DNA of 64,000 bases from Sneathiella chinensis (GCF_012720115.1 NZ_VNWN01000002.1:620001-684000), one strand, 5' to 3'. Numbered from the stretch's first letter, positions 26,346 to 35,870 are shown. Made by a program: numbers and translations. Notes: generated from the sequence alone by a model not told the origin.

Positions 26346-27740
26346 ATGGCTGAGCCGCAGACTGCATCCCGGAAATTTGACGTCGCCATCATCGGGGCGG
26401 GTGTTGTCGGCTGCGCCCTTGCCAGACGATTGACGCTGGACGGCGCCCAAGTGGTCGTTCTGGAAAAGGCGCCGGACGTTCTGGACGGCGCGTCCAAGGG
26501 CAACAGCGCCATTTTGCATACCGGTTTCGACGCCCCGCCGGGGTCGTTGGAGCAGGCCTGCATTGCACGGGGATACCGGGAATATCTGGACCTGTCCGAA
26601 GAACTGGGCCTGCCCATCCTGAAAACCGGGGCCCTTGTTCTGGCGTGGAATGACGAACAGGTGGCCAAGCTGCCCTCCCTGATGGAGAAGGCCCGTAAAA
26701 ACGGGGTTGAGGATGTGGAGGAACTGGACCGGGCTGACATCCTGAAACGGGAGCCACACCTGTCGGAAACGGTGGCGGGCGGGTTTCTGGTGCCGGGCGA
26801 GTATCTGATTGACCCGTGGACAACGGCCCATGCCTATTTGTTGCAGGCGCTGGAAAACGGGGCCGAGGTCCGGCGGGATGCCGAGGTTCTGTCCGGCAAT
26901 TTTGATGGGGCCGGATGGACCCTGTCCACCACAGCCGGGCCGGTGGAGGCCGGGCAGGTGATCAACTCTGCAGGTCTGTACGGGGATATTGTGGACCAGC
27001 GGCTTCTGGGTCAGTCCAGCTTCAAGGTGACACCGCGCAAGGGGCAGTTCGTGGTTTTCGACAAGACCGCCGCTGCGCTGGCGTCGGCCATCCTTTTGCC
27101 GGTCCCGACGGAAAAGACAAAGGGCATCGTGGTATGCCGGACCATTTTCGGCAACCTGCTGGTTGGTCCAACTGCCGAGGATCAGGAAAGCCGAACCGAT
27201 GCGTCCACGGATGCGGAAATGCTGCAAGGCCTGCGCGACCGGGGGATCGAGATGATCCCCGAACTTGAGGCGCAGGAAGTGACAACCGTTTATGCGGGAT
27301 TGCGCCCGGCAACGGAGTATCAGGATTTCCAGATACAGTATCGGGAAGATCAGGCATATGTAACGGTCGGGGGTATTCGGTCCACCGGGCTGAGTGCGGC
27401 CCTTGGAATTGCCCGGCATGTGTCGGAACTGATGGGCGCAGAGGCCCGTTTTTCCGGGCCTTTGGAGGCCCCGATCCTGCCCCGCGTGAACGCGCTGTCA
27501 AATTACCATGAGCGGGATTGGGAGCGACCGGACAATGGCGGAATTGTCTGTCACTGTGAGTTGGTGACCCGGCGGGAAATCGAGGCGGCCCTTGACGGGC
27601 CCCTGCCGCCAGCCACCCTTGCGGGCCTGAAACGACGGACGCGGGTGTGCATGGGCCGATGTCAGGGCTTCTATTGCACAGGGGAGCTGGCAAAAATCAC
27701 CGCAGGACGGTTCAAGACACCAATAGGCGATAAAAAATGA
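26346..27740 (+). CDS. GlpA-like FAD-dependent dehydrogenase with C-terminal BFD [2Fe-2S] domain
   Basis: This 464-residue flavoprotein has the dinucleotide motif IIGAGVVGCALARRL at residue 14 and a DAO-type oxidoreductase body, as in glycerol-3-phosphate dehydrogenase GlpA. The C-terminus carries a BFD-type iron-sulfur domain with C402, C404, C435 and C439 (C444 nearby). It would oxidise a polyol phosphate and pass electrons through the cluster to a partner. It overlaps the next flavoprotein gene by 4 bp; a glycerol-kinase-like enzyme follows. Activity on glycerol-3-phosphate is plausible but not shown; L-2-hydroxyglutarate oxidase is a related alternative. Confidence 0.85.
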   Translation: MAEPQTASRKFDVAIIGAGVVGCALARRLTLDGAQVVVLEKAPDVLDGASKGNSAILHTGFDAPPGSLEQACIARGYREYLDLSEELGLPILKTGALVLAWNDEQVAKLPSLMEKARKNGVEDVEELDRADILKREPHLSETVAGGFLVPGEYLIDPWTTAHAYLLQALENGAEVRRDAEVLSGNFDGAGWTLSTTAGPVEAGQVINSAGLYGDIVDQRLLGQSSFKVTPRKGQFVVFDKTAAALASAILLPVPTEKTKGIVVCRTIFGNLLVGPTAEDQESRTDASTDAEMLQGLRDRGIEMIPELEAQEVTTVYAGLRPATEYQDFQIQYREDQAYVTVGGIRSTGLSAALGIARHVSELMGAEARFSGPLEAPILPRVNALSNYHERDWERPDNGGIVCHCELVTRREIEAALDGPLPPATLAGLKRRTRVCMGRCQGFYCTGELAKITAGRFKTPIGDKK

Positions 27741-28993
27741 TGCGTCGTGACACTGATATACCCGAAACCTGTGATGTGGCCGTTGTTGGCGGCGGCACAT
27801 CGGGATTGGCCCTTGCCGCCGAATTGAAGCGGTTGGGGATCGGGTCCGTTGTGGTTCTGGAGCGCGAGCAGGACGCGGGCGGCATTCCCCGCCATTGCGG
27901 GCATTATCCCTTTGGGGTGCGGGAGTATGGACGGCTTTTGAAGGGGCCGGAATATGCCCGTCGCAATGTGGAGGCCGCGGTCAAGGCCGGGGTCGCCATT
28001 CATACGCAAACGACAGTAACAGCCCTGCATCCGGACGGGGAATTGAGCCTGTCCACACCGGCCGGGGTATGCACCTTGAAGGCGCGCCGGGTTGTCCTGT
28101 GTACGGGCGTGCGGGAAAGCAGCCGTGCCCAGCGTTTTGTGGGCGGAGAGCGTCCGCAAGGGGTGATGTCCACGGGGGCGTTGCAGTCGCTGGTCTATCT
28201 TGGCGGGATGCGGCCGTTCAGAAATCCTGTCATTCTGGGATCGGAACTGGTGTCCTTTTCCGCCATCGCCACCTGCACGCATCTTGGGATTCGGCCCGTT
28301 GCCATGATCGAGGAGGAATCGCGCATTGTCGCCCGCCCGGTTTTCAGGCCATACCTGATGATGCATCAAGTGCGTCTGTTTACCGGTGCCCGGAAAACCC
28401 GGATCATCGGTCGGGACCGGGTCGAGGCGGTGGAATTTGAAAATGCGTCCGGGGCGCTGACCCATATCGAGACGGACGGGGTGATCATTTCCGGGCGCTT
28501 CCGCCCTGAATCTGCCTTGTTGCGGGCCAGTCATCTGGAACTGGATAGGGGCAGCGGGGGACCGGCCATCGACCAGTTCGGGCAATGTTCGGACCCGGCC
28601 TATTATTCCACGGGGAACCTGCTGCGACCCGCGGAAACATCCAGTTGGTGCTGGCATGAAGGGGTGGAAACCGCCCGTAATATTGCCGAAGACCTGTCCG
28701 GGTCGGCCTGGACCGTGCGGGGATCGGTTTCCTTGACGATCAGCGATCCGGCTATCCGGTTTGTTGTTCCGCAACGCCTGACGCTGACGGATCGCCCGGG
28801 AGGTATGACACAGATGCAGGTGGGGCTGAGCGCGCCGGTGCAGGGGCGGATGAGCGCGAAAAGCGGGGACCGGGAAATCTGGTCCGCCCGTCTTCATTCC
28901 CGCCCTGTGCGCAGAATTCTTTTCCCGCTGGACCCGTTGCGGACAGCCTCTCTTGAAAAGACAATCGAACTATCCGTTTCAAGGAGGGGGTAA
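27737..28993 (+). CDS. NAD(P)/FAD-dependent oxidoreductase (partner of the GlpA-like protein)
   Basis: This 418-residue protein has an N-terminal FAD motif (VAVVGGGTSGLALAAEL, residue 13) and a second nucleotide-binding part around NPVILGSELVSFSAIAT, as in class II pyridine-nucleotide disulfide-type flavoproteins without the redox cysteines. Similar proteins follow GlpA-like dehydrogenases in operons of Thermotoga and clostridia. The last 110 residues (from WTVRGSVSLTI) are not recognised. It lies between the dehydrogenase (4-bp overlap) and the kinase (1 bp), so the three probably act together. Confidence 0.82.
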   Translation: MMRRDTDIPETCDVAVVGGGTSGLALAAELKRLGIGSVVVLEREQDAGGIPRHCGHYPFGVREYGRLLKGPEYARRNVEAAVKAGVAIHTQTTVTALHPDGELSLSTPAGVCTLKARRVVLCTGVRESSRAQRFVGGERPQGVMSTGALQSLVYLGGMRPFRNPVILGSELVSFSAIATCTHLGIRPVAMIEEESRIVARPVFRPYLMMHQVRLFTGARKTRIIGRDRVEAVEFENASGALTHIETDGVIISGRFRPESALLRASHLELDRGSGGPAIDQFGQCSDPAYYSTGNLLRPAETSSWCWHEGVETARNIAEDLSGSAWTVRGSVSLTISDPAIRFVVPQRLTLTDRPGGMTQMQVGLSAPVQGRMSAKSGDREIWSARLHSRPVRRILFPLDPLRTASLEKTIELSVSRRG

Positions 28994-28994
28994 C

Positions 28995-30419
28995 GTGAAA
29001 ATTGCCGGTATTGATCAGGGCACCACAAGCACCCGCGCCCTGTTGGTTGATTCAGATGGCCGCATCGAGGTGGTTCATTCGGTGGAGCATCACCAGCTTT
29101 ACCCCCGCGAAGGATGGGTGGAGCATGACCCTGAGGAACTGATCGCCAATATTCAGGCTTGCGTTGCGGCAGCGGGCAAGGTGGATGCCTTCGGGATCGA
29201 CAATCAGGGGGAAAGTTGCCTTGCCTGGGATGCCCGGACCAAGGAGGCGTTATCGCCGGTGATTGTCTGGCAGGATAACCGGACACTGGCGGAAATCGAG
29301 CGCCTGAGGGAAGAGGGGCGGGAGCCTGAGGTTCTGGCGCGGGCGGGATTGCCGCTGGACCCGTATTTTTCCGCCAGCAAAATGGCGTGGATCGTCCGGA
29401 ATATCCCCGAGGCGGCAGCGGCCCTGTCGCGGGGGAGCTTGCGGCTTGGGACGACGGATGCGTTTTTCCTCGACCGGTTGACGGGGCGCTTTGTCACCGA
29501 TGTGAGCACGGCCAGCCGGACATCCTTGATGAACCTTGAAACCCAGTGCTGGGACGAGACGCTGTGTGCGCTGTTCGGGGTTCCTGTTGAAACCCTGCCG
29601 GACATTGTCCCGACAACAGGGGATTTCGGGGCGCTGGACACGGAATACGGGCCTATCCCCGTGACCACCAGTGTGGTGGATCAGCAGGCCGCCCTGTACG
29701 GTTTCGGATGCCGCCAGAAAGGCGATGCCAAGATTACCTTCGGGACCGGGGCGTTTGCCCTGATGGTGACGGGGGCGGAAATTGTTCGTGACCCGGAGGC
29801 CGGACTGTTGCCGACGGTAGCATGGCAGAAATCCGGCGAGGCGCCGGTTTTCGCTGTGGATGGCGGGGTGTATACGGCCAGTGCCGCGCTGAACTGGGCA
29901 AAGGGACTGGGGCTGTTCAAGGACCTGTCGGAGATCAATTCCTTCTATACCCCGTCGGCCATCGGCACCGGGCTTGCCTTTGTTCCGGCGCTGGCCGGTC
30001 TGGGGTGCCCGTACTGGGACCCGCGGGCGCGCGGGGCATGGGTCGGGCTGTCGCTGGATCACAAGCCGCTGCAATTGGTCCAGTCCATTCTGGAAGGGGT
30101 GGCCTTTCGCGCCGCCGAGGTGATCGAGGCCATGAATGCCTGCGTCCCGGTTCGGGAGGCCCTGTCCATTGATGGCGGCATGAGCAAGAACCCCTATTTC
30201 GTGCAGTTTCTGGCCAATGTAACCGGACGGGAAATCCGCCCAGCCATCATGCCGGAACTGACCGGGCTTGGGACCGTGCAACTGGCGGCCGATTATCTCG
30301 GTTTCAAGCCGGCCACGGTGTCGCAGTTCAGCGAATGCAAGCCCGCCGCGGATGGCCGGGGTGATTTGCGGCGGTTCAAGGAAATTGTCGAGCTGTCTCG
30401 CGCTCTTGGGAAACAGTAA
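28995..30419 (+). CDS. FGGY-family carbohydrate kinase, glycerol kinase-like
   Basis: This 474-residue kinase phosphorylates a polyol or sugar with ATP. It starts MKIAGIDQGTTSTRALLVDSDG, the glycerol kinase phosphate-loop pattern, and has AFGIDNQGES, the catalytic region VWQDNRT and the C-terminal nucleotide site (SIDGGMSKNPYFVQFLANV in parts). The GTG start at 28995 has AAGGAGG upstream; the preceding gene ends 1 bp before. Length is about 20-25 residues shorter than standard GlpK. Glycerol is the likeliest substrate, but other polyols fit. Confidence 0.85.
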   Translation: MKIAGIDQGTTSTRALLVDSDGRIEVVHSVEHHQLYPREGWVEHDPEELIANIQACVAAAGKVDAFGIDNQGESCLAWDARTKEALSPVIVWQDNRTLAEIERLREEGREPEVLARAGLPLDPYFSASKMAWIVRNIPEAAAALSRGSLRLGTTDAFFLDRLTGRFVTDVSTASRTSLMNLETQCWDETLCALFGVPVETLPDIVPTTGDFGALDTEYGPIPVTTSVVDQQAALYGFGCRQKGDAKITFGTGAFALMVTGAEIVRDPEAGLLPTVAWQKSGEAPVFAVDGGVYTASAALNWAKGLGLFKDLSEINSFYTPSAIGTGLAFVPALAGLGCPYWDPRARGAWVGLSLDHKPLQLVQSILEGVAFRAAEVIEAMNACVPVREALSIDGGMSKNPYFVQFLANVTGREIRPAIMPELTGLGTVQLAADYLGFKPATVSQFSECKPAADGRGDLRRFKEIVELSRALGKQ

Positions 30420-31076
30420 TCAGGTCAGGGCCTTGCGGCGCTGCCATGCTCGTTCAAGATGGTCATGCAGCAGGCGGGATAGGGTGTCCGGCTCCTCGTG
30501 GGCAATGGCGTCAAGAATTTCCTGATGCTCCTCGTTGGCCTCGACCCGGTGGTCGGGAGACAGGTTCTTGCCCGCAAGGCTGATATGGACGCGGCGCTGC
30601 AGGTTGGTGGCGATTTCCAGCAGGGTCTTGTTGTGTGAGGCTTCCATCAGGATGCGGTGGAACTCGGTATTGGCAAGGGACCATTCAAGGGCGTCGTCCG
30701 GTCCGACACGATCCTGCATTTCCTTGTGCAGGACTTGCAGTTCGGCCATTTCCTCGAACGAAATGTTGCGGCAGGCCAGTTGCCCCAGCTTTTCCCAGAT
30801 CCAGCACATTGTGTGGACCATTTCGGTGACTTCTTCCTTGCTGGGCAGGACCACTTCGGCGCCGAAATTGGGCCGGATGCGAATAAGGCCCCGTTCGGCC
30901 AGCGTCTTGAAGGCTTCGCGCAGCGGTGTACGGGACACCCCCAGACGATTGGACAGGTCCTGTTCCCGCAGGCGGTCGCCTCCCCGTAGCTGGTTGGTGG
31001 CGATCATGTCTTCAATCACACTGACAATTTCAGCGGAATAGGACTTGGCGCGCAGTCGTTGTACAGAAGTGCTCAT
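30420..31076 (-). CDS. GntR/FadR-type (FCD) transcriptional regulator
   Basis: This 218-residue regulator has an N-terminal winged helix (residues 10-75, with REQDLSNRLGVSRTPLREAFKTL in parts) and a helical FCD ligand domain with acidic and histidine residues that bind metal and small acids (E..FH at TEFHRILMEASHN). The start ATG 31076 leads directly into the helix; a longer reading to 31136 is unlikely. It is convergent with the kinase gene and upstream of the acyl-CoA dehydrogenase on the same strand. A perfect GntR-type palindrome lies upstream of the dehydrogenase at 32480, suggesting that gene and maoC are targets. Confidence 0.88.
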   Translation of the reverse strand: MSTSVQRLRAKSYSAEIVSVIEDMIATNQLRGGDRLREQDLSNRLGVSRTPLREAFKTLAERGLIRIRPNFGAEVVLPSKEEVTEMVHTMCWIWEKLGQLACRNISFEEMAELQVLHKEMQDRVGPDDALEWSLANTEFHRILMEASHNKTLLEIATNLQRRVHISLAGKNLSPDHRVEANEEHQEILDAIAHEEPDTLSRLLHDHLERAWQRRKALT

Positions 31077-31201
31077 ATCTTCAGGACCATATTCTTGATT
31101 CGCGCCCTGTATAGCGAAAACAGGACGCGACTTCATTCTTCTTTCAGGTCAGGGGGCGGAAAACATCAGGAACTGTTGCCTTCCGCCTCCTTGATCCGCT
31201 G

Positions 31202-32407
31202 TTAGAGGCCCAGCATCTGCTTGGACAGGATGGTTCGCTGAACCTCACTGGAACCGGCATAGATGGTGGACGCCCGACCGTTCAGGTGCTTGGCGGTCAC
31301 GGCCTGTGCATATTCCGGCCCGACAAACCGCTTGTTGCTGGACGGCTCCCGGGTTTCCGGCTCGTTCGGAACGGCGTAATAGGAAATGGCATCCATTCTG
31401 AGTTCAGACAGGCGCTGCCCGATCTCGGACCCCATCAGCTTGAACATGGAGGCTTTCGGGCCGGGGTTCTGACCCTGACTGAGGGCGGACATGAACCGCT
31501 TCTCGGTATATTCGGCAGAGATGACCTCAACCTCAAGGTTGGTCAGCCGGCGACGGAAATCGTCGTCTTCCATCAGGCTGCCGCCCATGCCGTTGCGTTC
31601 CATGCTGGCGATTTTCCGGATGTCGAGGATACCGGCCTTCAGGGCCGGGGTATAGGCAACCGCGCCGCGCTCGAATTCCAGAAGATACTTGGCCACGGTC
31701 CAGCCTTCATTTTCGGCGCCAACGCGGTTGGATTTGGGAACCCGCACATCGTCGAAGAAGACCTGATTGAGGTCATGATCGCCGGACAGCATGATGATCG
31801 GCTGAACGGTCACGCCGGGGGCTTTCATGTCGATCAGCAGGAAGGAGATGCCTTCCTGTTTCTTGCCTTCGTTGGAGGTCCGGACCAGACAGAAGCACAT
31901 GTCGCCATAGTGGGCGCCGGTGGTCCAGATCTTGGTGCCATTGACGATATAGTCGTCCCCATCGCTTTTCGCCTGTGTCTGCAGGGAAGCAAGGTCGGAA
32001 CCGGAGCCCGGCTCGGAATATCCCTGACACCAGTTCAGTTCGTGACGGGCGATTCGCGGAAGATGCTCGGCCTTCTGTTCGTCGGTGCCGAACTTGTGAA
32101 TGATCGGGCCAACCATGCGGAAACCCATGCTGTTGACCAGCGGGGTACCGGCCAATGCGCATTCTGATTCGAAGATATAGCGCTGCACGCTGTTCCAGCC
32201 CGGGCCGCCCATTTCCTTCGGCCATGTATAGGCCAGCCAGCCCTTCTGACCCAGAATCCGGGCCCATTTGTCACCCGTGGCCGGGTCCGAACGGACCGCG
32301 CCGCCAAGGGCTGTGTTGTATCGAATGTCTTCTGTCAGGTTTTCTTTCAGAAAAGAGCGTACTTCCTCCTGAAAGGCCTGATCCTCTTTACTCAGTTTTA
32401 AATCCAT
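31202..32407 (-). CDS. acyl-CoA dehydrogenase
   Basis: This 401-residue flavoenzyme oxidises an acyl-CoA to the enoyl-CoA in beta-oxidation or a related pathway. The N-terminal helical domain (KLSKEDQAFQEEVRSFLKENL), the middle beta domain with CQGYSEPGSGSDLASLQT and the C-terminal domain ending STIYAGSSEVQRTILSKQMLGL are all seen. It has the two-domain layout of the family of about 400 residues. It is divergent from the MaoC hydratase gene and shares a regulatory region with two palindromes. Confidence 0.92.
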   Translation of the reverse strand: MDLKLSKEDQAFQEEVRSFLKENLTEDIRYNTALGGAVRSDPATGDKWARILGQKGWLAYTWPKEMGGPGWNSVQRYIFESECALAGTPLVNSMGFRMVGPIIHKFGTDEQKAEHLPRIARHELNWCQGYSEPGSGSDLASLQTQAKSDGDDYIVNGTKIWTTGAHYGDMCFCLVRTSNEGKKQEGISFLLIDMKAPGVTVQPIIMLSGDHDLNQVFFDDVRVPKSNRVGAENEGWTVAKYLLEFERGAVAYTPALKAGILDIRKIASMERNGMGGSLMEDDDFRRRLTNLEVEVISAEYTEKRFMSALSQGQNPGPKASMFKLMGSEIGQRLSELRMDAISYYAVPNEPETREPSSNKRFVGPEYAQAVTAKHLNGRASTIYAGSSEVQRTILSKQMLGL

Positions 32408-32447
32408 CTAACCGCTCTCTTGTTATTATTTTTCGTTTGTTTCACAA

Positions 32448-32469
32448 ATTTTGGAATTTACCAAAATTC
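32448..32469. promoter_or_regulatory. 8-bp inverted repeat in acyl-CoA dehydrogenase / maoC divergon
   Basis: AATTTTGG (32448-32455) and CCAAAATT (32462-32469) form a perfect inverted repeat with a 6-bp spacer, 41 bp before the dehydrogenase start. It may be an operator for a second regulator, or one arm set of a promoter region; no factor is assigned. The whole 302-bp gap 32408-32709 has no gene. Confidence 0.45.
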
Positions 32470-32479
32470 AATATTGCAC

Positions 32480-32491
32480 ATTGTATACAAT
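32480..32491. promoter_or_regulatory. GntR-type operator palindrome ATTGTATACAAT
   Basis: A perfect 12-bp palindrome that matches the TNGTNNNACNA pattern bound by FCD-type GntR regulators. It is the likely site of the regulator encoded at 30420-31076, in the divergon between the acyl-CoA dehydrogenase and maoC genes. Confidence 0.65.
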
Positions 32492-32709
32492 TTTGCTAGT
32501 AAGATACTCGTGACGCTCAAAAGTCCGATGAATGCAAAGAATAATAATAAAAAGGGCAATCTGACAGGTAATCCATTTCAAGTGTCATTTCGGTATCAAG
32601 CTGAACCTTCTTGCTACCTCTTCCTGGACCGGATTATCTATCAGATTCACGGAGGCTCTGGGCGTCACATCCCCAGCCTCGAATCGCCGATACAGTTCAG
32701 GAGTTTCCC

Positions 32710-33198
32710 GTGAGCAATACTGATACCGAAAATAGCTATGATCCGTTTCAGCATAAACTTGTTCCGACAAAGACATTTGATGAACTGAAGGTCGGGGATC
32801 GGTTCCCCATTCCCTCCCGGACGCTTGGCGATGCCAACTTTGCCGCGTTCCAGCTTGCCTCCGGGGACAATCACCCGATCCATTACGATGACGAATATTG
32901 CCGGAAGCTGGGCTATTCCGGTCTGCTGGCGCACGGCTTTCAGGTCCTGATCCAGACAGCCCCCGGCGCCGGTCTGTTCCCTCATGTTCTGGGGGATATC
33001 ATGATTGGCTTTATTGATCAGTCCAGCCGGTTCCTGAAACCGTTGGTCAGTGGTGACACGGTCTATCCCATGCTTGAAATTTCCGAGCTGAAACGCCAGA
33101 AAAGCACGGGGATCGTGACCTTGAAATCAACAGTTCATAATCAGAGGAATGAACTGTTGATGGAGGGAGAGCAGCGGTTCCTGGTTCGCCTAGGCTAG
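32710..33198 (+). CDS. MaoC-family enoyl-CoA hydratase / dehydratase
   Basis: This 162-residue hotdog-fold protein has the MaoC hydratase pattern ASGDNHPIHYDDEYCRKLGYSGLLAHGFQ (in parts), with the catalytic Asp and His in GDNHPIH. It would hydrate an enoyl-CoA, the next step after the acyl-CoA dehydrogenase. GTG 32710 has AGGAG 7 bp upstream. It is divergent from one acyl-CoA dehydrogenase gene and convergent with another. Confidence 0.88.
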   Translation: MSNTDTENSYDPFQHKLVPTKTFDELKVGDRFPIPSRTLGDANFAAFQLASGDNHPIHYDDEYCRKLGYSGLLAHGFQVLIQTAPGAGLFPHVLGDIMIGFIDQSSRFLKPLVSGDTVYPMLEISELKRQKSTGIVTLKSTVHNQRNELLMEGEQRFLVRLG

Positions 33199-33207
33199 GA
33201 ACTCACG

Positions 33208-34326
33208 CTAGAAATACGAGGCAATCCGCTCATTCATCATTTCGGTTGTACCATCGGTATAGGCTGAGATTTTCGCGCAGATCATATGATGACCGAGACG
33301 ATTTTCCTCCAGCAGTCCATTCGCTCCCATGGACTGAATGCACGCCGCTATTGCCGGGATCGTGACCTCCCCCGATACCTTCTTGGCGATAGCGGCGCTT
33401 CGCACGGCATCCTGTCCCGCATCAATCAGGCCCGCCGCTTTTTCCGACAGGACATCCAGAATTTCCAGTTTTGTGGCAACATCCGCAAGCGACCAGCCAA
33501 GGCCCTGATGATCGATCAGCCGGGTTCCGAAGGTGGTGCGCTCCCGTCCATAGGCGAGGGCGGTTTCAAGGGCATCCTCAACCATGCCGGCGCACATTCC
33601 CGCCACATAGGTGCGCGCGCCATTGATGCTGTTCATGGCAATCTTGAACGCCTCGCCCGGCGGGGAGAGCATGTCCTCTGCGGTTAGCCGGTAATCTTCC
33701 AGCGAGAAGGTCGCAGCGCCGATGCCCGTGCCGCCCATAACCGCATGGGGTTCGCCGCGCACAAAGCCGGGCCGGGAGGCGTCAATCAGGAAAGAGGCAA
33801 TGCCGCGCCATCCCTTTTCAGGATCGGTTTGGGCGTAAAGCATGAAGATATCCGCCTTGTCCGCATAGGTGATCCACGCCTTCGATCCATTGAGGACCCA
33901 GCCGTCGCCGTCCCGTGTGGCGGTGGTCTGGATCGCGGCAAAGTCACTGCCAGCGCTGGGCTCGGTCAGGGCGGTGCAACCGATCAACTGGCCGGAGCGC
34001 ACCTGCGGGGCAATATCCTCGCGGTGCCGGGCGACGGGGCTGCTCGCGAGGCGGGCGGCGATATTCTGGCTGTTCACAAGGGCAAAAGTGTGGGACATGG
34101 AATGGCGCGCCAACGCTCGCGACAGTTTCAGTTTTTCAGAAAAACTGGCCCCAAGGCCGCCCTGTTCCGTCGGGGTTTCAAGGGACAGGAACCCCACCTT
34201 CCCGGCCGCCTGAAAAAGAGAGCGCGGGGTCGATTTCGCCTGTTCCCATATCAGGGCGTTGGGGCGCAGAATTTCGGTTCCAAGGGTATCGGCGATATGC
34301 TGGAGATCGGGGCGGAGCGCGGTCAT
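33208..34326 (-). CDS. acyl-CoA dehydrogenase family protein (second)
   Basis: This 372-residue protein has the acyl-CoA dehydrogenase domains: TALTEPSAGSDFAAIQTTA in the middle domain, ERTTFGTRLIDHQGLGWSLADV in the C-terminal part, and a C-terminal end SAYTDGTTEMMNERIASYF. The catalytic base position cannot be fixed by eye. It ends 9 bp from the maoC stop, convergent, and likely serves the same acyl-CoA pathway. It resembles the short-chain acyl-CoA and glutaryl-CoA-like branches. Confidence 0.85.
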   Translation of the reverse strand: MTALRPDLQHIADTLGTEILRPNALIWEQAKSTPRSLFQAAGKVGFLSLETPTEQGGLGASFSEKLKLSRALARHSMSHTFALVNSQNIAARLASSPVARHREDIAPQVRSGQLIGCTALTEPSAGSDFAAIQTTATRDGDGWVLNGSKAWITYADKADIFMLYAQTDPEKGWRGIASFLIDASRPGFVRGEPHAVMGGTGIGAATFSLEDYRLTAEDMLSPPGEAFKIAMNSINGARTYVAGMCAGMVEDALETALAYGRERTTFGTRLIDHQGLGWSLADVATKLEILDVLSEKAAGLIDAGQDAVRSAAIAKKVSGEVTIPAIAACIQSMGANGLLEENRLGHHMICAKISAYTDGTTEMMNERIASYF

Positions 34327-34532
34327 TTTCTTTCCTTTTTTCCGTTCAGGGTATCAAAGCCGGACGCCAAGGCAAGCGCCTTGCCCCGCAAGTGGCGAGA
34401 TTTCCGCAATGAAGAAAAAAGCCGCCATTGCCGATTGTTCGGAAAATCAGCCATACCTTATTTTCCGGGTTTCTGTAGTATGGGCGGTCGGGTCCGGCCT
34501 GACCCGCATGAAGGATGAGAGTGGCAGGTGAC

Positions 34533-35870
34533 ATGAAAACAGCAATTCGCGGCAGTATCGTTTCTTTCCGGGATGACCCTTTTCTCGTTGGGGAAGAGGA
34601 TTTCCTCTATTACGAGCAGGATGGGCTTGTGGTGATGGAGGCCGGGAAAATCACGGCGGTCGGCCCGGCGGACAGGTTGCTGCCGACCCTAGGAGATGAT
34701 GTGCCCGTAACCCGCTATGGGGACGGGTTGATCCTGCCGGGGTTTATCGATTGTCATGTGCATTACCCGCAAACCCAGATCATTGGCGCCTATGGCAAGC
34801 AGCTTATCGACTGGCTGAACAAATACACCTTTGTGGCAGAGCAGAATTTTTCCGATCGGGATCATGCCTCGCTGGCGGCGCACCTGTTCCTGAAAGAGGC
34901 GCTGGCCAGCGGGACGACCACGGCCTCGGTTTTCTGTACGGTGGACCCCGTATCGGTGGATGCGTTCTTTGAGCAATCCGTGCGGGCCGGAATGCGCAAT
35001 ATCGCCGGTAAGGTCCTGATGGACAGACATGCCCCGGCCGCCCTTCTGGATACGGCGCAAACCGGATATGACCAGACCAAGGCGCTGATTGAAAAATGGC
35101 ACGGCAAGGGCCGGTCCCTTTACAGTGTGACGCCGCGCTTCGCCCCGACCAGCACGCCGGAACAGATGGAAATGACCGGCGCCGTCTGGAAAGAACATCC
35201 GGGCACCTATCTGCAATCCCACATTTCAGAAAACCTGAAGGAAATCGAATGGGTCAAGGAATTGTACCCGGATCAGCAGGGGTATCTGGATGTGTATGAA
35301 GCCTTTGGCCAGCTTGGCCCGCGGGCCATCTATGGCCACGGTGTCCATCTGAAGGAACGGGAATGCCAGCGCCTGCATGAAACCGGCACGGCGCTGGCCC
35401 ATTGTCCCACATCCAACATGTTTCTGGGCAGCGGCCTGTTCAGGGTTCGAAATGCCGCCAAGGCCGCACGGCCCGTTCGGGTCGGACTTGCCACGGACCT
35501 TGGCGCGGGGACCAGTTTCTCGATGCTGCGCACCATGGGGGAGGCCTATAAGGTGGCGCAACTGGGGGGCGCCAGCCTGAATGCCTTTGAGGCCTTTTAT
35601 CTGGCAACACGCGGGGCGGCGAAAGCCCTCTATCTGGAGGATACCATTGGCTCCATTGCCCCCGGCATGGAGGCGGATATGGTGGTTCTGGACCTGAAGG
35701 CGACGGAATTGCTCCGCTATCGGTTGCAGGGGGTGAACTCGCTGGAAGAACAGTTGTTCGTCCTGATGACACTGGCTGATTCGGAGATTGTCCGGGCGAC
35801 CTATGTGGCGGGGGAAGTGGCCGCCAGCCGAAATTCGGAAAGTGGGCGCGTCAGTTTTTCGAAATTGTAA
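34533..35870 (+). CDS. guaD: guanine deaminase
   Basis: GuaD (445 residues) deaminates guanine to xanthine. It is an amidohydrolase-fold zinc enzyme: metal ligands H75 and H77 in DCHVHYPQTQ, the segment SHISENLKEIEWV, GHGVHLKERE, and the last ligand in LATDLGAGTSFSML. The family-specific YPQTQIIGAYG and SNMFLGSGLF segments are present. ATG 34533 with AGGTGA upstream is the best start. It stands alone; it allows use of purines as nitrogen source. Confidence 0.95.
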   Translation: MKTAIRGSIVSFRDDPFLVGEEDFLYYEQDGLVVMEAGKITAVGPADRLLPTLGDDVPVTRYGDGLILPGFIDCHVHYPQTQIIGAYGKQLIDWLNKYTFVAEQNFSDRDHASLAAHLFLKEALASGTTTASVFCTVDPVSVDAFFEQSVRAGMRNIAGKVLMDRHAPAALLDTAQTGYDQTKALIEKWHGKGRSLYSVTPRFAPTSTPEQMEMTGAVWKEHPGTYLQSHISENLKEIEWVKELYPDQQGYLDVYEAFGQLGPRAIYGHGVHLKERECQRLHETGTALAHCPTSNMFLGSGLFRVRNAAKAARPVRVGLATDLGAGTSFSMLRTMGEAYKVAQLGGASLNAFEAFYLATRGAAKALYLEDTIGSIAPGMEADMVVLDLKATELLRYRLQGVNSLEEQLFVLMTLADSEIVRATYVAGEVAASRNSESGRVSFSKL

